The translations under genes and the position numbers were made by a program. A stretch of DNA of 64,000 nucleotides from positions 4,464,001 through 4,528,000 of the forward strand of contig NC_014963.1 of the NCBI RefSeq assembly GCF_000179915.2, in the 5' to 3' direction. Each line of letters begins with the position of its first letter. The first letter of the stretch is position 1. Below are positions 51,823 through 60,386 of this stretch, in pieces. The notes under the pieces are model-generated. The model worked only from the letters and a program-made list of their open reading frames with translations. It ran no database searches and had not been told where the DNA came from. The stretch is from Terriglobus saanensis SP1PR4. Lineage in GTDB: Bacteria > Acidobacteriota > Terriglobia > Terriglobales > Acidobacteriaceae.

Positions 51823-51870
51823 TATTCAACAGCCCTAACAAAAAGAGCTTCAGATGAGCTAGGTGAACTA

Positions 51871-52665
51871 TTGAGCATCCCTCCCCTCAAGAAAAAGACG
51901 CTCGCCGGCGAACTCTACACACGCGATGCAGGCATAGAGTCGATGCTGTTCGAACTTTACGCTCTTCCTCGCACTTCGCTAGTGGAGCGCGCACAGATCA
52001 GTCGAGCGAGCGACCCTCTCTATATTCCAAGTGAATGCATCGTCCATCTGATTCGTACTAGCCGGGACGAGGTAGACGAAGTTTGGTTTAGCGTGCTTTT
52101 CAAAATTCTCAGCAAGCGAATCCTAAATGCATTGCCACGGGCGACCACGCGCGACGGGAAAGACACTTCGCTTACGAAGGAATCCATCCGGGATGAAGCG
52201 TTCGGCCGTTTCGTAGAAATTTTATCGAGTGACCGTCAAGGCTACGACGAGCGCCTAGATTTCTTTGAGATCAAGTTCAATGGAGCCGTAGAGAAGCTTC
52301 GCCTGACCGCCCAGAAAAGGGCGTGGCTGGCAGAGAAAAGATACGCACCCCTCGAGTCCGATGAGGATGGGGCAGAGCTATCGCCGGAGGTTGAGCAGGC
52401 GGCGGGTGCCTTCGATCCCTTCGATGTATCAAATTTGCAGAGCCAGAGTTACCGGTTGCGCCTAGATGCAGCGATTAACCAGTTATCTCCTTTACAGCGC
52501 AGGATCATTCACATGTTGAGACAGGGCTTCCAAATAGACTCCAATGACGCCGACACAACGACTATCGTCAAAGCAGTTAGCCGTTCCGAAAAAACCGTTA
52601 GAACTCACCGCGATCTCGCCTTCGCCATCATTCGGGACAGCATGAAGGAAGGAGGAACTCTATGA
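51871..52665 (+). CDS. Sigma-factor-like DNA-binding protein
   Basis: A 264-residue protein starting at TTG after AGGTGA. Its C-terminal 60 residues resemble sigma-70 region 4: LDAAINQLSPLQRRIIHMLR, then TTIVKAVSRSEKTVRTHRDL as the HTH. The N-terminal part (IPSECIVHLIRTSRDEVDEV, then VWFSVLFKILSKRILNA) could be a region-2-like helical domain but lacks clear family residues. It heads the operon and its stop overlaps the next ATG (ATGA). Probably an ECF-like or phage-type sigma factor, or an activator, driving the operon. Confidence 0.7.
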   Translation: MSIPPLKKKTLAGELYTRDAGIESMLFELYALPRTSLVERAQISRASDPLYIPSECIVHLIRTSRDEVDEVWFSVLFKILSKRILNALPRATTRDGKDTSLTKESIRDEAFGRFVEILSSDRQGYDERLDFFEIKFNGAVEKLRLTAQKRAWLAEKRYAPLESDEDGAELSPEVEQAAGAFDPFDVSNLQSQSYRLRLDAAINQLSPLQRRIIHMLRQGFQIDSNDADTTTIVKAVSRSEKTVRTHRDLAFAIIRDSMKEGGTL

Positions 52666-53243
52666 GCGTCCCTGCCAAACCTACGCGCGAAGAGGTTCTA
52701 GATGCATTCTCCGTGGAGAAAAAGGCCGATCCAGAGACGCTTGAGCACTACATACGGACGTACCCGGAGTTTGCTGAAGATCTCATCGATCTGTCATGGC
52801 AATTGAACAGCGTCACGACACAAGAGGAGGAACACCTTACCTCTATGGACATGGCTAAGATTGAGACAGCGTGGAGCATATACAGAAGTTCCAGCGCTTC
52901 TCCCAAGTCGGATCCCTTCGCTGCGTTGTCTGCCACGGATTTACGTTCCGCTGCATTGAACCTTGGTGTCCCACGCCAGGTCCTATCCGCTTTCCGAGAG
53001 CATCGCGTGTTGCTTTCAACTGTACCTAAACGTTTCCTGTTACGCCTGGCAACAACCCTGAACACGAGTGTTGAAACAATCTTGTCGCTAGGTTCGGCGT
53101 CTTCATTGAATTTAGAGCCGAGTCGAGCTTATAAGGCCGATTCCAAACCGAAGGTCGCCGAGCAGGTCAGTTTTGTCCGTCTGTTGACCGATGCGGGTGT
53201 GACGGATGAAGACATCCGTGATTTGACGGTTGACGGAGAGTAA
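52662..53243 (+). CDS. Small HTH-like protein, possible substrate of the downstream ImmA domain
   Basis: A 193-residue protein. Residues 20-50 (DPETLEHYIRTYPEFAEDLI) are helical. The segment about 86-125 (DLRSAALNLGVPRQVLSAFR, then TVPKRFLLRLATTLNTSVET) resembles a helix-turn-helix module that I recall preceding ImmA/IrrE genes in mobile elements. A linker and short helix end the protein. It is coupled to the sigma-like gene by ATGA, and its stop is flush with the next start (TAAATG). By analogy with ImmR/DdrO it may be a repressor or antagonist cleaved by the ImmA-type protease next door. Unproven. Confidence 0.6.
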   Translation: MSVPAKPTREEVLDAFSVEKKADPETLEHYIRTYPEFAEDLIDLSWQLNSVTTQEEEHLTSMDMAKIETAWSIYRSSSASPKSDPFAALSATDLRSAALNLGVPRQVLSAFREHRVLLSTVPKRFLLRLATTLNTSVETILSLGSASSLNLEPSRAYKADSKPKVAEQVSFVRLLTDAGVTDEDIRDLTVDGE

Positions 53244-56200
53244 ATGGACTCCGTTGAGCTTGCTCGCCAGATCGCCGCTCGACTCCACGCTTGCGCGGTG
53301 GCCGATGGGAGCAATCCTTGTGATCCGTACGCCTTTGCTCTCGCTGAGGCAAAGCGCCAAGACGTCGATGTCGAATCAACGGCAAAAGGTGCCGCGATCC
53401 TAGATGGGGGACGTGCTGCGATCCTACGGAAGGATCGGCTCATTCTCCATGAAAATTGCGAGTCGTTTTTTGAACGAGCTTTCCTCACTGCTCATGAACT
53501 AGGGCACGTTGTGCTGGAGGATGATCTTGCCGACGAATCGGTCCTTGAGATTGATCCTAGCCGACCATCTGAGCCTTCGCCCCTTGGATTCGATAGGGTC
53601 GTTGACTACGGTAGAAGGCAGAGGCGTGAAATCCAAATGGATCTCTTCGCGAGGGAGTTCCTCTTGCCCAGATCATGGGTTCGAACGCTCCACTTGGACG
53701 ATGGACTCACCGCGTCAGAGATATCAGATAAGGTGGGCGCACCCTTCGAGGTAGTGGCTCAGCAGCTACTTGACGCGCTCCTCTTACCAGCCGTCAACCT
53801 CCGCCCATTGGAGTGGACGCAAGAAGCACCGCTCAACGAGCTTCAGGAATTAGCGGCCAAGCATCGTGGTGAAGCCTATCTGCTTGAGGCCGGGCCAGGA
53901 ACTGGGAAGACGCGAACTCTCGTGGCGAGGGTCGAAGGGCTGTTGGCGGACGGCGTTGACCCACGGCGCATACTTGTACTCACATTCTCAAATAAAGCCG
54001 CCAGCGAGATGGGCGAACGCATTGCGCGGAAGCACAGAGAGGCAGCCGCGGCGATGTGGGTGGGGACCTTCCACGCGTTTGGCCTCGATTTGGTCCGTCG
54101 CTTTTTTACGGAGTTGGGACTTCCACGAGATCCGCGGATGATGGACAGAACCGAAGCTGTTGAGTTGCTGGAAGATCGATTTCCTTCGTTCAATCTCCGT
54201 CATTACCGAAACATCTACGACCCGACCCAGATCATCACCGAGATACTGACTGCTATATCTCGTGCGAAGGATGAAGTCGTTGACGCAGAGGAATATGCTC
54301 GCTTGGCAGGGTCAATGGGATCAAGTGAGGCCGCAGAGCGCGCCGCAGAGGTCGCACAAGTATATGGCGCTTATGAGCGCCTGAAAAGAGATGCAAACTG
54401 CGTTGACTTTGGTGACTTAGTCTTGCTTCCAGTACGGTTACTGGAGACAAGTCCTGACATTCGGTCACACATCCAGTCCCTGTACGACCACGTCATCGTT
54501 GACGAATATCAAGACGTGAACCGAAGCAGCACCCGCTTGCTAGCGGCCCTTAAACCGGATGGTCATAACCTCTGGGTTGTCGGAGATGCGAAGCAGTCCA
54601 TCTATAGATTCCGCGGGGCATCTCCATTCAGCATGATGCGCTTCGGGACTCAAGACTTTCCTGGTGCCAAACGCGAGCGCTTAGGCCAAAACTATCGATC
54701 CTCCGCAGAGATCGTCAACGCTTTTTCGACATTTGCAGCCACCATGCGTCTGGGTGCCGGGAGTAGGGCACTCCATGCCGACCGTGGGCCAAACGGCATT
54801 CACCCCAAATTGCTTTGCGTACGGAGGGCAGAGCAGCAGGCGGTGGCCCTTGCAGATTCGATTCAAGTGCTAAGAAGCGAAGGCTTGACGTACAGAGAAC
54901 AGGCGGTCTTGTGCACGGGAAATGAAAAGCTGTCGACGCTGGCGAGAGAGCTCGAGGTTTTAGGCATCCCTGTTCTCTTCTTAGGCAGCTTGTTCGAACG
55001 TCCCGAGGTCAAAGATCTCCTTTCATTACTTTCGGTGTTGATCGACCGTCGCGCGATGGGCTTGGTTCGGCTCGGCTGCTGGCCAGAATTCAAAATGCAG
55101 TTTGCGGATGTTGCAGCGACCTTGGAGTTCCTTCGCCTAACAGAGGTATCGCCGGGGGCTTGGTTACAGAGCGTCGACGGAATTCCGAAAATAACGGATC
55201 AGGGGGCAAGAGCCCTGACATCTTTGGGAGTCGCTCTCCATGGCTTTGATCAGAGTTCATCACCGTGGACAGTCCTTGTAACTCTGCTTCTTGATCACAC
55301 GCGCATGGCTGCTAGACTTGGCAGCTCAGTCAACATCGCCGATCGCTCTCGTGCCATTGCCATCTGGCAGTTCTTGAACTTCCTACGTGTCCAGCCATCC
55401 GGACAAGGCCTGCCAATCACGCGGCTACTAGATCGTGTACGTCGGCTAGTTCGCCTTGGAGACGACCGAGACCTTCGCCAGCTCCCGAACGCGGCTCAAG
55501 GTCTTGACGCGGTGCGTCTGCTGACCATACATGGTGCCAAGGGACTTGAGTTTTCCGCTACACATATACCTGGCGTGAACGCAGACACGATTCCTCGCGT
55601 TTCGTCAGCCCCAATCTGCCCGCCCCCAGAAGGGATGATTCAGGGCGCAACGGCATCTTCATTGGAAACGTACCGCGAAGGACAGGTGGAAGAGCAGGAA
55701 TGTCTTTTCTATGTGGCGTTGTCACGAGCGAAAGGCCATTTGCTTTTTTACGCACCAATGGAGAAGAGCAACGGCCATAATCGGCCCCTCTCTTCATTCT
55801 TGGATCGCATCGGCACTACGCTAATAAGGACAGTAGTTGTTCCGCAACGTTCGATTCCCGAGGCAGCGGAGGAGGCTGCACTTCAAATAGTATTCGACGG
55901 TCCTATGCGATTCGGGGCTCCGCAGATTGCACTTTATGAGAGCTGCCCGAGGCGCTTCTTCTACACCCACATTCTGCAAGTCGGCGGAAGACGAACCTCC
56001 ACTGCCTTTATGAAAATGCACGACGCGGTGCGGATGATACTGGCCACGCTGATCATTGATGGGAAGCCTGCCGGCCCGGAGGACTTGGAGGATCGCATCG
56101 AGGCGGCTCTCAAGACTGTGGAACTTGCTGATCACGGCCATCGAAATGAATTCTCTGCGCTCGCCCTTACGATGCTAAGGTACTTCGTCAGTACACAGGA

Positions 56201-56624
56201 AGGCTGTGCGAACGAGGTTCCCGTTGCTATCAATCTCAAATTCGGAGACGAAGAGATCGTGGTGCGAGCTGATGACATCCTCATCAGACCTGATCAAAGT
56301 AGGGTTGTACGTCGGATTCGGACTGGGCATCTAAGATCCTCTGAAACGAAGGATGTTGGCGCTGCCGCATTCGTACTTGCAGTTCAGCAGGCGTTTCCAG
56401 ACTCGGTAGCGGAAATCGTCCATCTATCAGACGGCACCTCTCAACGGCTTTTGCTATCCGTGAAGGAGCTACAGAATCGGCGAACGAAGCTCGAGGGCTT
56501 CTTGGGTGATATTCGAGCGGGGCATTTCCCAGCGATCACTTCTCCTTTCACCTGTCCCGGCTGTCCAGCCTTCTTTATCTGTGGACCCACGCCCGAGGGG
56601 CTCCTGCAGAAAAAATTCTCCTGA
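53244..56624 (+). CDS. ImmA/IrrE protease + UvrD helicase + Fe-S nuclease-like fusion
   Basis: A 1126-residue fusion. Residues 1-150: ImmA/IrrE zinc protease (AFLTAHELGHVVLEDD, HELGH at 84-88; RREIQMDLFAREFLLPRSW). About 195-800: SF1A UvrD-type helicase with EAGPGTGKTRTL (217), VLTFSNKAASEM, VIVDEYQDVNRS (420), VVGDAKQSIYRFRGA, LGQNYRSS, LTIHGAKGLEFS (760) and FYVALSRAKGHLL. About 890-1126: RecB/AddB-like nuclease fold with ESCPRRFFYTHIL (Cys901) and CPGCPAFFIC (Cys1104, 1107, 1113), the four-Cys Fe-S pattern. The catalytic Asp1010 (VVRADDIL) is present, but the DxK strand reads VVRRIRTG, so nuclease activity is doubtful. Likely senses or remodels DNA ends and signals by proteolysis. Confidence 0.88.
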   Translation: MDSVELARQIAARLHACAVADGSNPCDPYAFALAEAKRQDVDVESTAKGAAILDGGRAAILRKDRLILHENCESFFERAFLTAHELGHVVLEDDLADESVLEIDPSRPSEPSPLGFDRVVDYGRRQRREIQMDLFAREFLLPRSWVRTLHLDDGLTASEISDKVGAPFEVVAQQLLDALLLPAVNLRPLEWTQEAPLNELQELAAKHRGEAYLLEAGPGTGKTRTLVARVEGLLADGVDPRRILVLTFSNKAASEMGERIARKHREAAAAMWVGTFHAFGLDLVRRFFTELGLPRDPRMMDRTEAVELLEDRFPSFNLRHYRNIYDPTQIITEILTAISRAKDEVVDAEEYARLAGSMGSSEAAERAAEVAQVYGAYERLKRDANCVDFGDLVLLPVRLLETSPDIRSHIQSLYDHVIVDEYQDVNRSSTRLLAALKPDGHNLWVVGDAKQSIYRFRGASPFSMMRFGTQDFPGAKRERLGQNYRSSAEIVNAFSTFAATMRLGAGSRALHADRGPNGIHPKLLCVRRAEQQAVALADSIQVLRSEGLTYREQAVLCTGNEKLSTLARELEVLGIPVLFLGSLFERPEVKDLLSLLSVLIDRRAMGLVRLGCWPEFKMQFADVAATLEFLRLTEVSPGAWLQSVDGIPKITDQGARALTSLGVALHGFDQSSSPWTVLVTLLLDHTRMAARLGSSVNIADRSRAIAIWQFLNFLRVQPSGQGLPITRLLDRVRRLVRLGDDRDLRQLPNAAQGLDAVRLLTIHGAKGLEFSATHIPGVNADTIPRVSSAPICPPPEGMIQGATASSLETYREGQVEEQECLFYVALSRAKGHLLFYAPMEKSNGHNRPLSSFLDRIGTTLIRTVVVPQRSIPEAAEEAALQIVFDGPMRFGAPQIALYESCPRRFFYTHILQVGGRRTSTAFMKMHDAVRMILATLIIDGKPAGPEDLEDRIEAALKTVELADHGHRNEFSALALTMLRYFVSTQEGCANEVPVAINLKFGDEEIVVRADDILIRPDQSRVVRRIRTGHLRSSETKDVGAAAFVLAVQQAFPDSVAEIVHLSDGTSQRLLLSVKELQNRRTKLEGFLGDIRAGHFPAITSPFTCPGCPAFFICGPTPEGLLQKKFS

Positions 56625-56704
56625 GTTTACCGGTCGACCCATGTGCCAGCGATTACTCCTATAGAGCCGAGGCAAAGCCCCGCGCTACGAAAGGATGTGA
56701 TCCT

Positions 56705-57460
56705 ATGAATACCGAAACCTTCCTCGAGTTTGACGATCTGGGCGTCGCGGTGCGAGAAGGACGACCTCTCTATCCTGCCCGCAATTACCGTTTCCTCTTG
56801 GCGCAGGGAAACCTGAACTTCGCCACTCTCACGATCGGCGATCCCATCCCACTTGGCAGCCAGATACTGGAGGCAGCCGGTCTCCTTCCGAGCGATGGCT
56901 ATAGTCTCTTCGGCATTCTACCGTCGGGAGATTTCGAGGACATTCGTCTCGACGAGCTTTTCGACCTGCGGACGAGGGGCGCTGAGCGATTTGTCGCTTT
57001 TCTCACGGACCGCGACTTCAAGCTAACTGTCGATGACAAGCAACTCGCTTGGGGCAAACCGATCATCAGCGGCGCAGAGATCCACAAACTGGCCATGCCC
57101 CGGGAGGGCGAATGCGTCTTCCTCCAAGTACGTGGCGGGGAAGATCGAGTCGTTGAGGTCGGCGACTTTGTCGACCTTGCGGAACCCGGAATCGAACACT
57201 TCATTACAGCACCCAAGAGGCCCACGAATTACGAGATCATCGTCAATTCGCGGCCACGCATCGTGAATGAGCGTCTCGTCACGTTCGAAGAGGTTGTTCA
57301 GCTCGCCTTCCCGGGAGTTCACGAGCCCAATGTGGTGTTTTCAATGACCTACCGACACGCGGCCTCTGCCCCACATGCAGGGGAACTCGGTATCGGGGGT
57401 AAGGTTGACGTCAAGCGGAAGGGGACAATCTTCAATGTCACACGCACTGTTCAGTCGTAA
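56705..57460 (+). CDS. Triple ubiquitin-like (multi-beta-grasp) protein
   Basis: A 251-residue protein built from three tandem beta-grasp-like units: about 27-97 (NYRFLLAQGNLNFATLTIGD...), 103-169 (RDFKLTVDDKQLAWGKPIIS...) and 175-249 (NYEIIVNSRPRIVNERLVTF...). The second resembles the multiubiquitin family, the third single-domain bacterial ubiquitin-like proteins. The C-terminus IFNVTRTVQS has no Gly-Gly; I recall the same FNVTxTxxS ending in bacterial ubiquitin-like proteins of E1/DUF6527 operons. It should be activated by the E1-like enzyme encoded next, whose start overlaps this gene by 26 bp. AAAGGATG precedes the ATG. Confidence 0.82.
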   Translation: MNTETFLEFDDLGVAVREGRPLYPARNYRFLLAQGNLNFATLTIGDPIPLGSQILEAAGLLPSDGYSLFGILPSGDFEDIRLDELFDLRTRGAERFVAFLTDRDFKLTVDDKQLAWGKPIISGAEIHKLAMPREGECVFLQVRGGEDRVVEVGDFVDLAEPGIEHFITAPKRPTNYEIIVNSRPRIVNERLVTFEEVVQLAFPGVHEPNVVFSMTYRHAASAPHAGELGIGGKVDVKRKGTIFNVTRTVQS

Positions 57461-58613
57461 CGCCGACCTCAAACGTCTCCGCGACGAGGGTTATCTTGTG
57501 CACGTGCAGGGTGGCTTCCTCGTCATGGAGGAAGTCCCCTACGTCAACGCGAAGGGAGAAGTCCTCACGGGCCGCCTCATCTCCAGTCTCACGTTGGCTG
57601 GAGATGAGACCCGGCAGCCGGACAACCACGTAATCCATTTCGACGGCGACTTTCCTTGCCGCGCAGATGGCGTTCCTATCCAAGCCATTGCGCACCAGAC
57701 AAACGTTCAGATCAATTTAGGTAATGGCCTGGCTGCCAGGCAGGCATTCTCAAGCAAACCTGATGGAGGATATACAGACTATTACCAGAAGTTCACGAGC
57801 TATGCCGGCATCTTGTCCGGTCCAGCGGCAGTGGTAAAACCTGGAATGAGTGCCAGGGTAATGCGGGCGCCAGATGAAGAGGAAGACAGCGTTTTCAACT
57901 ATATGGAAACGGCATCCGGTCGGGTCGGCATAGGAGCCCTTACCGAACTGCTCAAGGCGGATCGCATCGCCATAATTGGAGTCGGTGGCACGGGCTCTTA
58001 TGTGCTGGACCTCGTCGCCAAGACCCCGGTGCAGGAGATCAGACTCTTTGATTCAGATCTCTTTCTGCAACACAACGCGTTCCGTGCGCCCGGTGCTCCC
58101 GGTCTGGAAGAACTGCGCGAGGCACCTAAGAAGGCTGATTACCTCAAGGGAATTTATTCACGGATGCGTAAAGGCATCACCGCGAATGCGGTGGCGCTCC
58201 ACGGAGACAATCTGCATCTCCTCGAGGGTGTGACCTTTGCCTTTCTTTGCCTGGACGCCGGCGAAGAAAAACGTGCCATCGTTCAAAAGCTAGAGTCGAT
58301 GGGTGCTTCGTTCGTGGACGTGGGCATGGGGCTCGAGTTGACGGATGGTTCACTTGGCGGAATTCTCCGAGTCACAGCCAGCACGCCGCAGAAACGCGAC
58401 CATGTCCATAGCGGCCGCATTTCGTTTGCTGGAGGCGGTCCCGCAGACCTTTATGCCTCAAATATTCAGGTCGCCGACCTTAACGCACTAAACGCGGTGC
58501 TGGCCGTTGTGAAGTGGAAGAAGATTCGAGGCTTCTACCGGGATCTAGAACGGGAGCATCACTGCACCTACACCACGGATGGCAACATGCTCGTAAATGG
58601 AGATTGCGGATGA
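57435..58613 (+). CDS. E1-like ThiF-family adenylyltransferase with DUF6791-type N-terminal domain
   Basis: A 392-residue enzyme. Residues 170-330 form the ThiF/MoeB/E1 Rossmann fold: RIAIIGVGGTGSYVLDLVA (ATP loop 182-188), EIRLFDSDLFLQHNAFRAPG with the conserved Asp, Asn214 and Arg217, and SFVDVGMGL with GGILRVT. It should adenylate the C-terminus of the ubiquitin-like protein encoded upstream. Residues 1-165 are a separate domain I associate with DUF6791. Only four Cys exist (75, 272, 377, 391) and none sits where E1 catalytic Cys usually does, so thioester transfer is questionable. No separate E2 gene is in the operon. Confidence 0.85.
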   Translation: MSHALFSRNADLKRLRDEGYLVHVQGGFLVMEEVPYVNAKGEVLTGRLISSLTLAGDETRQPDNHVIHFDGDFPCRADGVPIQAIAHQTNVQINLGNGLAARQAFSSKPDGGYTDYYQKFTSYAGILSGPAAVVKPGMSARVMRAPDEEEDSVFNYMETASGRVGIGALTELLKADRIAIIGVGGTGSYVLDLVAKTPVQEIRLFDSDLFLQHNAFRAPGAPGLEELREAPKKADYLKGIYSRMRKGITANAVALHGDNLHLLEGVTFAFLCLDAGEEKRAIVQKLESMGASFVDVGMGLELTDGSLGGILRVTASTPQKRDHVHSGRISFAGGGPADLYASNIQVADLNALNAVLAVVKWKKIRGFYRDLEREHHCTYTTDGNMLVNGDCG

Positions 58614-59062
58614 TTTCCCACAAATATCTGAAGCACCACTTCGTGGAACATATCCCTGAACAACTTGAACTTGGACTGCTCTATATCTCCATACCCTATG
58701 CTACTGCGGCCCATAGTTGCTGCTGCGGATGTGGCGAAGAAGTCGTTACCCCATTTACCCCCACGGATTGGAGGATGACCTTCGACGGAGATACGGTGTC
58801 TCTTAAGCCGTCGATCGGCAACTGGAGTCTTCCGTGTCGATCGCATTACGTCATCAGCCGAGGAAGTGTAATTGAAGCTTTGCCTTGGACAAAAGATGAG
58901 ATTCGGGGGGAGCATCACCGGGACAAGACTGCCAAGAAGGAGTTCTACGAACATAGGGTATACGAGCCGGTGCCGCCTCATGTTCAGAGCCCCCGCCTAT
59001 CGGAAGCGGTAAAACCAAGTCTTTGGGTGCAAGCGTGGCGTTGGATCAGAGAGAGAGGTTGA
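58610..59062 (+). CDS. DUF6527-like Cys-rich protein of the ubiquitin-like locus
   Basis: A 150-residue protein. Conserved-looking blocks are HSCCCGCGEEVVTPFTPTDW (His35, Cys37, 38, 39, 41), VSLKPSIGNWSLPCRSHYVI (Cys76, Ser78, His79), and an N-terminal EHIPEQLELGLLYISIPYA. I recall this arrangement from DUF6527, which accompanies bacterial poly-ubiquitin and ThiF genes. The Cys cluster suggests metal binding, and CRSHY could be catalytic, for example a protease or isopeptidase that trims or removes the modifier. The start overlaps the E1 stop (ATGA). Function unproven. Confidence 0.78.
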   Translation: MISHKYLKHHFVEHIPEQLELGLLYISIPYATAAHSCCCGCGEEVVTPFTPTDWRMTFDGDTVSLKPSIGNWSLPCRSHYVISRGSVIEALPWTKDEIRGEHHRDKTAKKEFYEHRVYEPVPPHVQSPRLSEAVKPSLWVQAWRWIRERG

Positions 59063-59127
59063 GCGTGCCTACTTCGAAATCTCAACTCTACCGCGGTGCA
59101 ACCCTGGACTCCGATTACACTTCTCCG

Positions 59128-60384
59128 ATGCCTACTTTTCGGTTCATCCATGCGGCGGATATACATCTAGATAGCCCTCTACGAGGTTTATCGCGCTATG
59201 AGGGACTTCCTATAGAAGAGATTCGCGAAGCAAGCAGGAGCGCTTTCGACAGACTTATTCGGTTCGCTTGCTCCGAAAAGGTCGATTTCGTCGTCATTGC
59301 AGGCGATCTTTACGATAGCGACTGGAAGGACATGGGAACGGGCCTGTATTTCGCGAAGGCTATGGGCAGACTCGGTTCGGCCGGGATCCCAGTTTTTCTA
59401 ATACGCGGCAATCATGACGCTGTTTCGGTGTTGACACGCTCGCTGCCCCTGCCCGAAAACGTCCATGTATTTAGTGATCGAGTTGCTGAAACAAAGCAAC
59501 TAGAAGCGCTTCGAGTCGCTTTGCATGGGCGAAGCTTTGGCTCTCGAAGAGAGGTCGATGACATCACTCCCAGCTACCCAGAGCCGGTCTCGGGTTTCTT
59601 CAACATCGGGATTCTCCACACATCACTCAACGGATATGCGGAACACGAGCCCTATGCGCCGTGCAACCTAGCAGCATTGGAAGCGAAAGGTTACGACTAC
59701 TGGGCTCTAGGGCATGTCCATGAGCACGCGATTTTGAATACTTCCCCATATGTTGTATTCAGTGGCGTTCTGCAAGGCCGACATATCCGTGAGCAAGGAC
59801 CAAAGGGAGCCGTCTTGGTGGAAGTCGAAGACGGTGCCGTGAAGCGTGCAGAACATATCCCGCTAGATGTGTTTAGGTGGGCTATTGTCGCCGTCGATTG
59901 CACCGAAATCGATCAGCTTGAAGACCTACAAGGCCTCATCCGCAGAGAAATTCGTTCGCACTTAGAGATGTTAGGGACGAACCCACCCGTTGTGATCCAG
60001 CTCGTTCTCAAGGGTTCAACACCATTGCATGCGCGAATTATGGAGAGTTCTGGCCAGATTAGAGATGATGCACGGGCAATCGCCGTGGAGCTTTCGACCG
60101 ACCTTTGGCTGGAAAAACTGAAGATCCAGGTGGAAGCGCCAAAAGAGTCAGCGCCCAATCCTCAAGTTGGAGGACTGGATGAACTCCTCGCTTCGGCAGC
60201 ATCAGACGATCTCTTGTCCAAGAAACTTCAAAATGAGCTCACGCCGTTCCTCTTAGCCTATCCAAAGCCACCGAGTGAAACTGAGGAAACGGTAGTGCTC
60301 TTGGCGCGTGCCGGCAGTTGGAATGAATTAATTTCCTTAGCTTCTAAAACCCTTCAAGCGCGGCTTGTTTCGGCGGAGGATTAG
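59128..60384 (+). CDS. SbcD/Mre11-like metallophosphoesterase (YhaO type)
   Basis: A 418-residue DNA repair exonuclease-like protein. The N-terminal calcineurin-like phosphoesterase has all metal motifs: FIHAADIHLD (DxH), VIAGDLYDSDWKD (GD), LIRGNHDAV (GNHD), ILHTSLNG and ALGHVHEHAIL (GHxH). The C-terminal 150 residues are the capping and partner-binding part. YhaO of Bacillus and its relatives act with the SMC-like YhaN encoded next, 2 bp downstream. The ATG at 59128 is chosen because it starts MPTFRFIHAADIHLD; GTG starts closer to the previous stop add an unusual leader. Confidence 0.92.
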   Translation: MPTFRFIHAADIHLDSPLRGLSRYEGLPIEEIREASRSAFDRLIRFACSEKVDFVVIAGDLYDSDWKDMGTGLYFAKAMGRLGSAGIPVFLIRGNHDAVSVLTRSLPLPENVHVFSDRVAETKQLEALRVALHGRSFGSRREVDDITPSYPEPVSGFFNIGILHTSLNGYAEHEPYAPCNLAALEAKGYDYWALGHVHEHAILNTSPYVVFSGVLQGRHIREQGPKGAVLVEVEDGAVKRAEHIPLDVFRWAIVAVDCTEIDQLEDLQGLIRREIRSHLEMLGTNPPVVIQLVLKGSTPLHARIMESSGQIRDDARAIAVELSTDLWLEKLKIQVEAPKESAPNPQVGGLDELLASAASDDLLSKKLQNELTPFLLAYPKPPSETEETVVLLARAGSWNELISLASKTLQARLVSAED

Positions 60385-60386
60385 CG

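Larger units (their letters stand above)
51359..51870. other. 512-bp divergent promoter region of the ubiquitin-like operon
   Basis: Separates the leftward ATPase gene and the rightward eight-gene operon. No gene is recognised. The last 100 bp hold two inverted repeats described separately, and an AGGTGA ribosome site ahead of the TTG at 51871. Confidence 0.55.
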
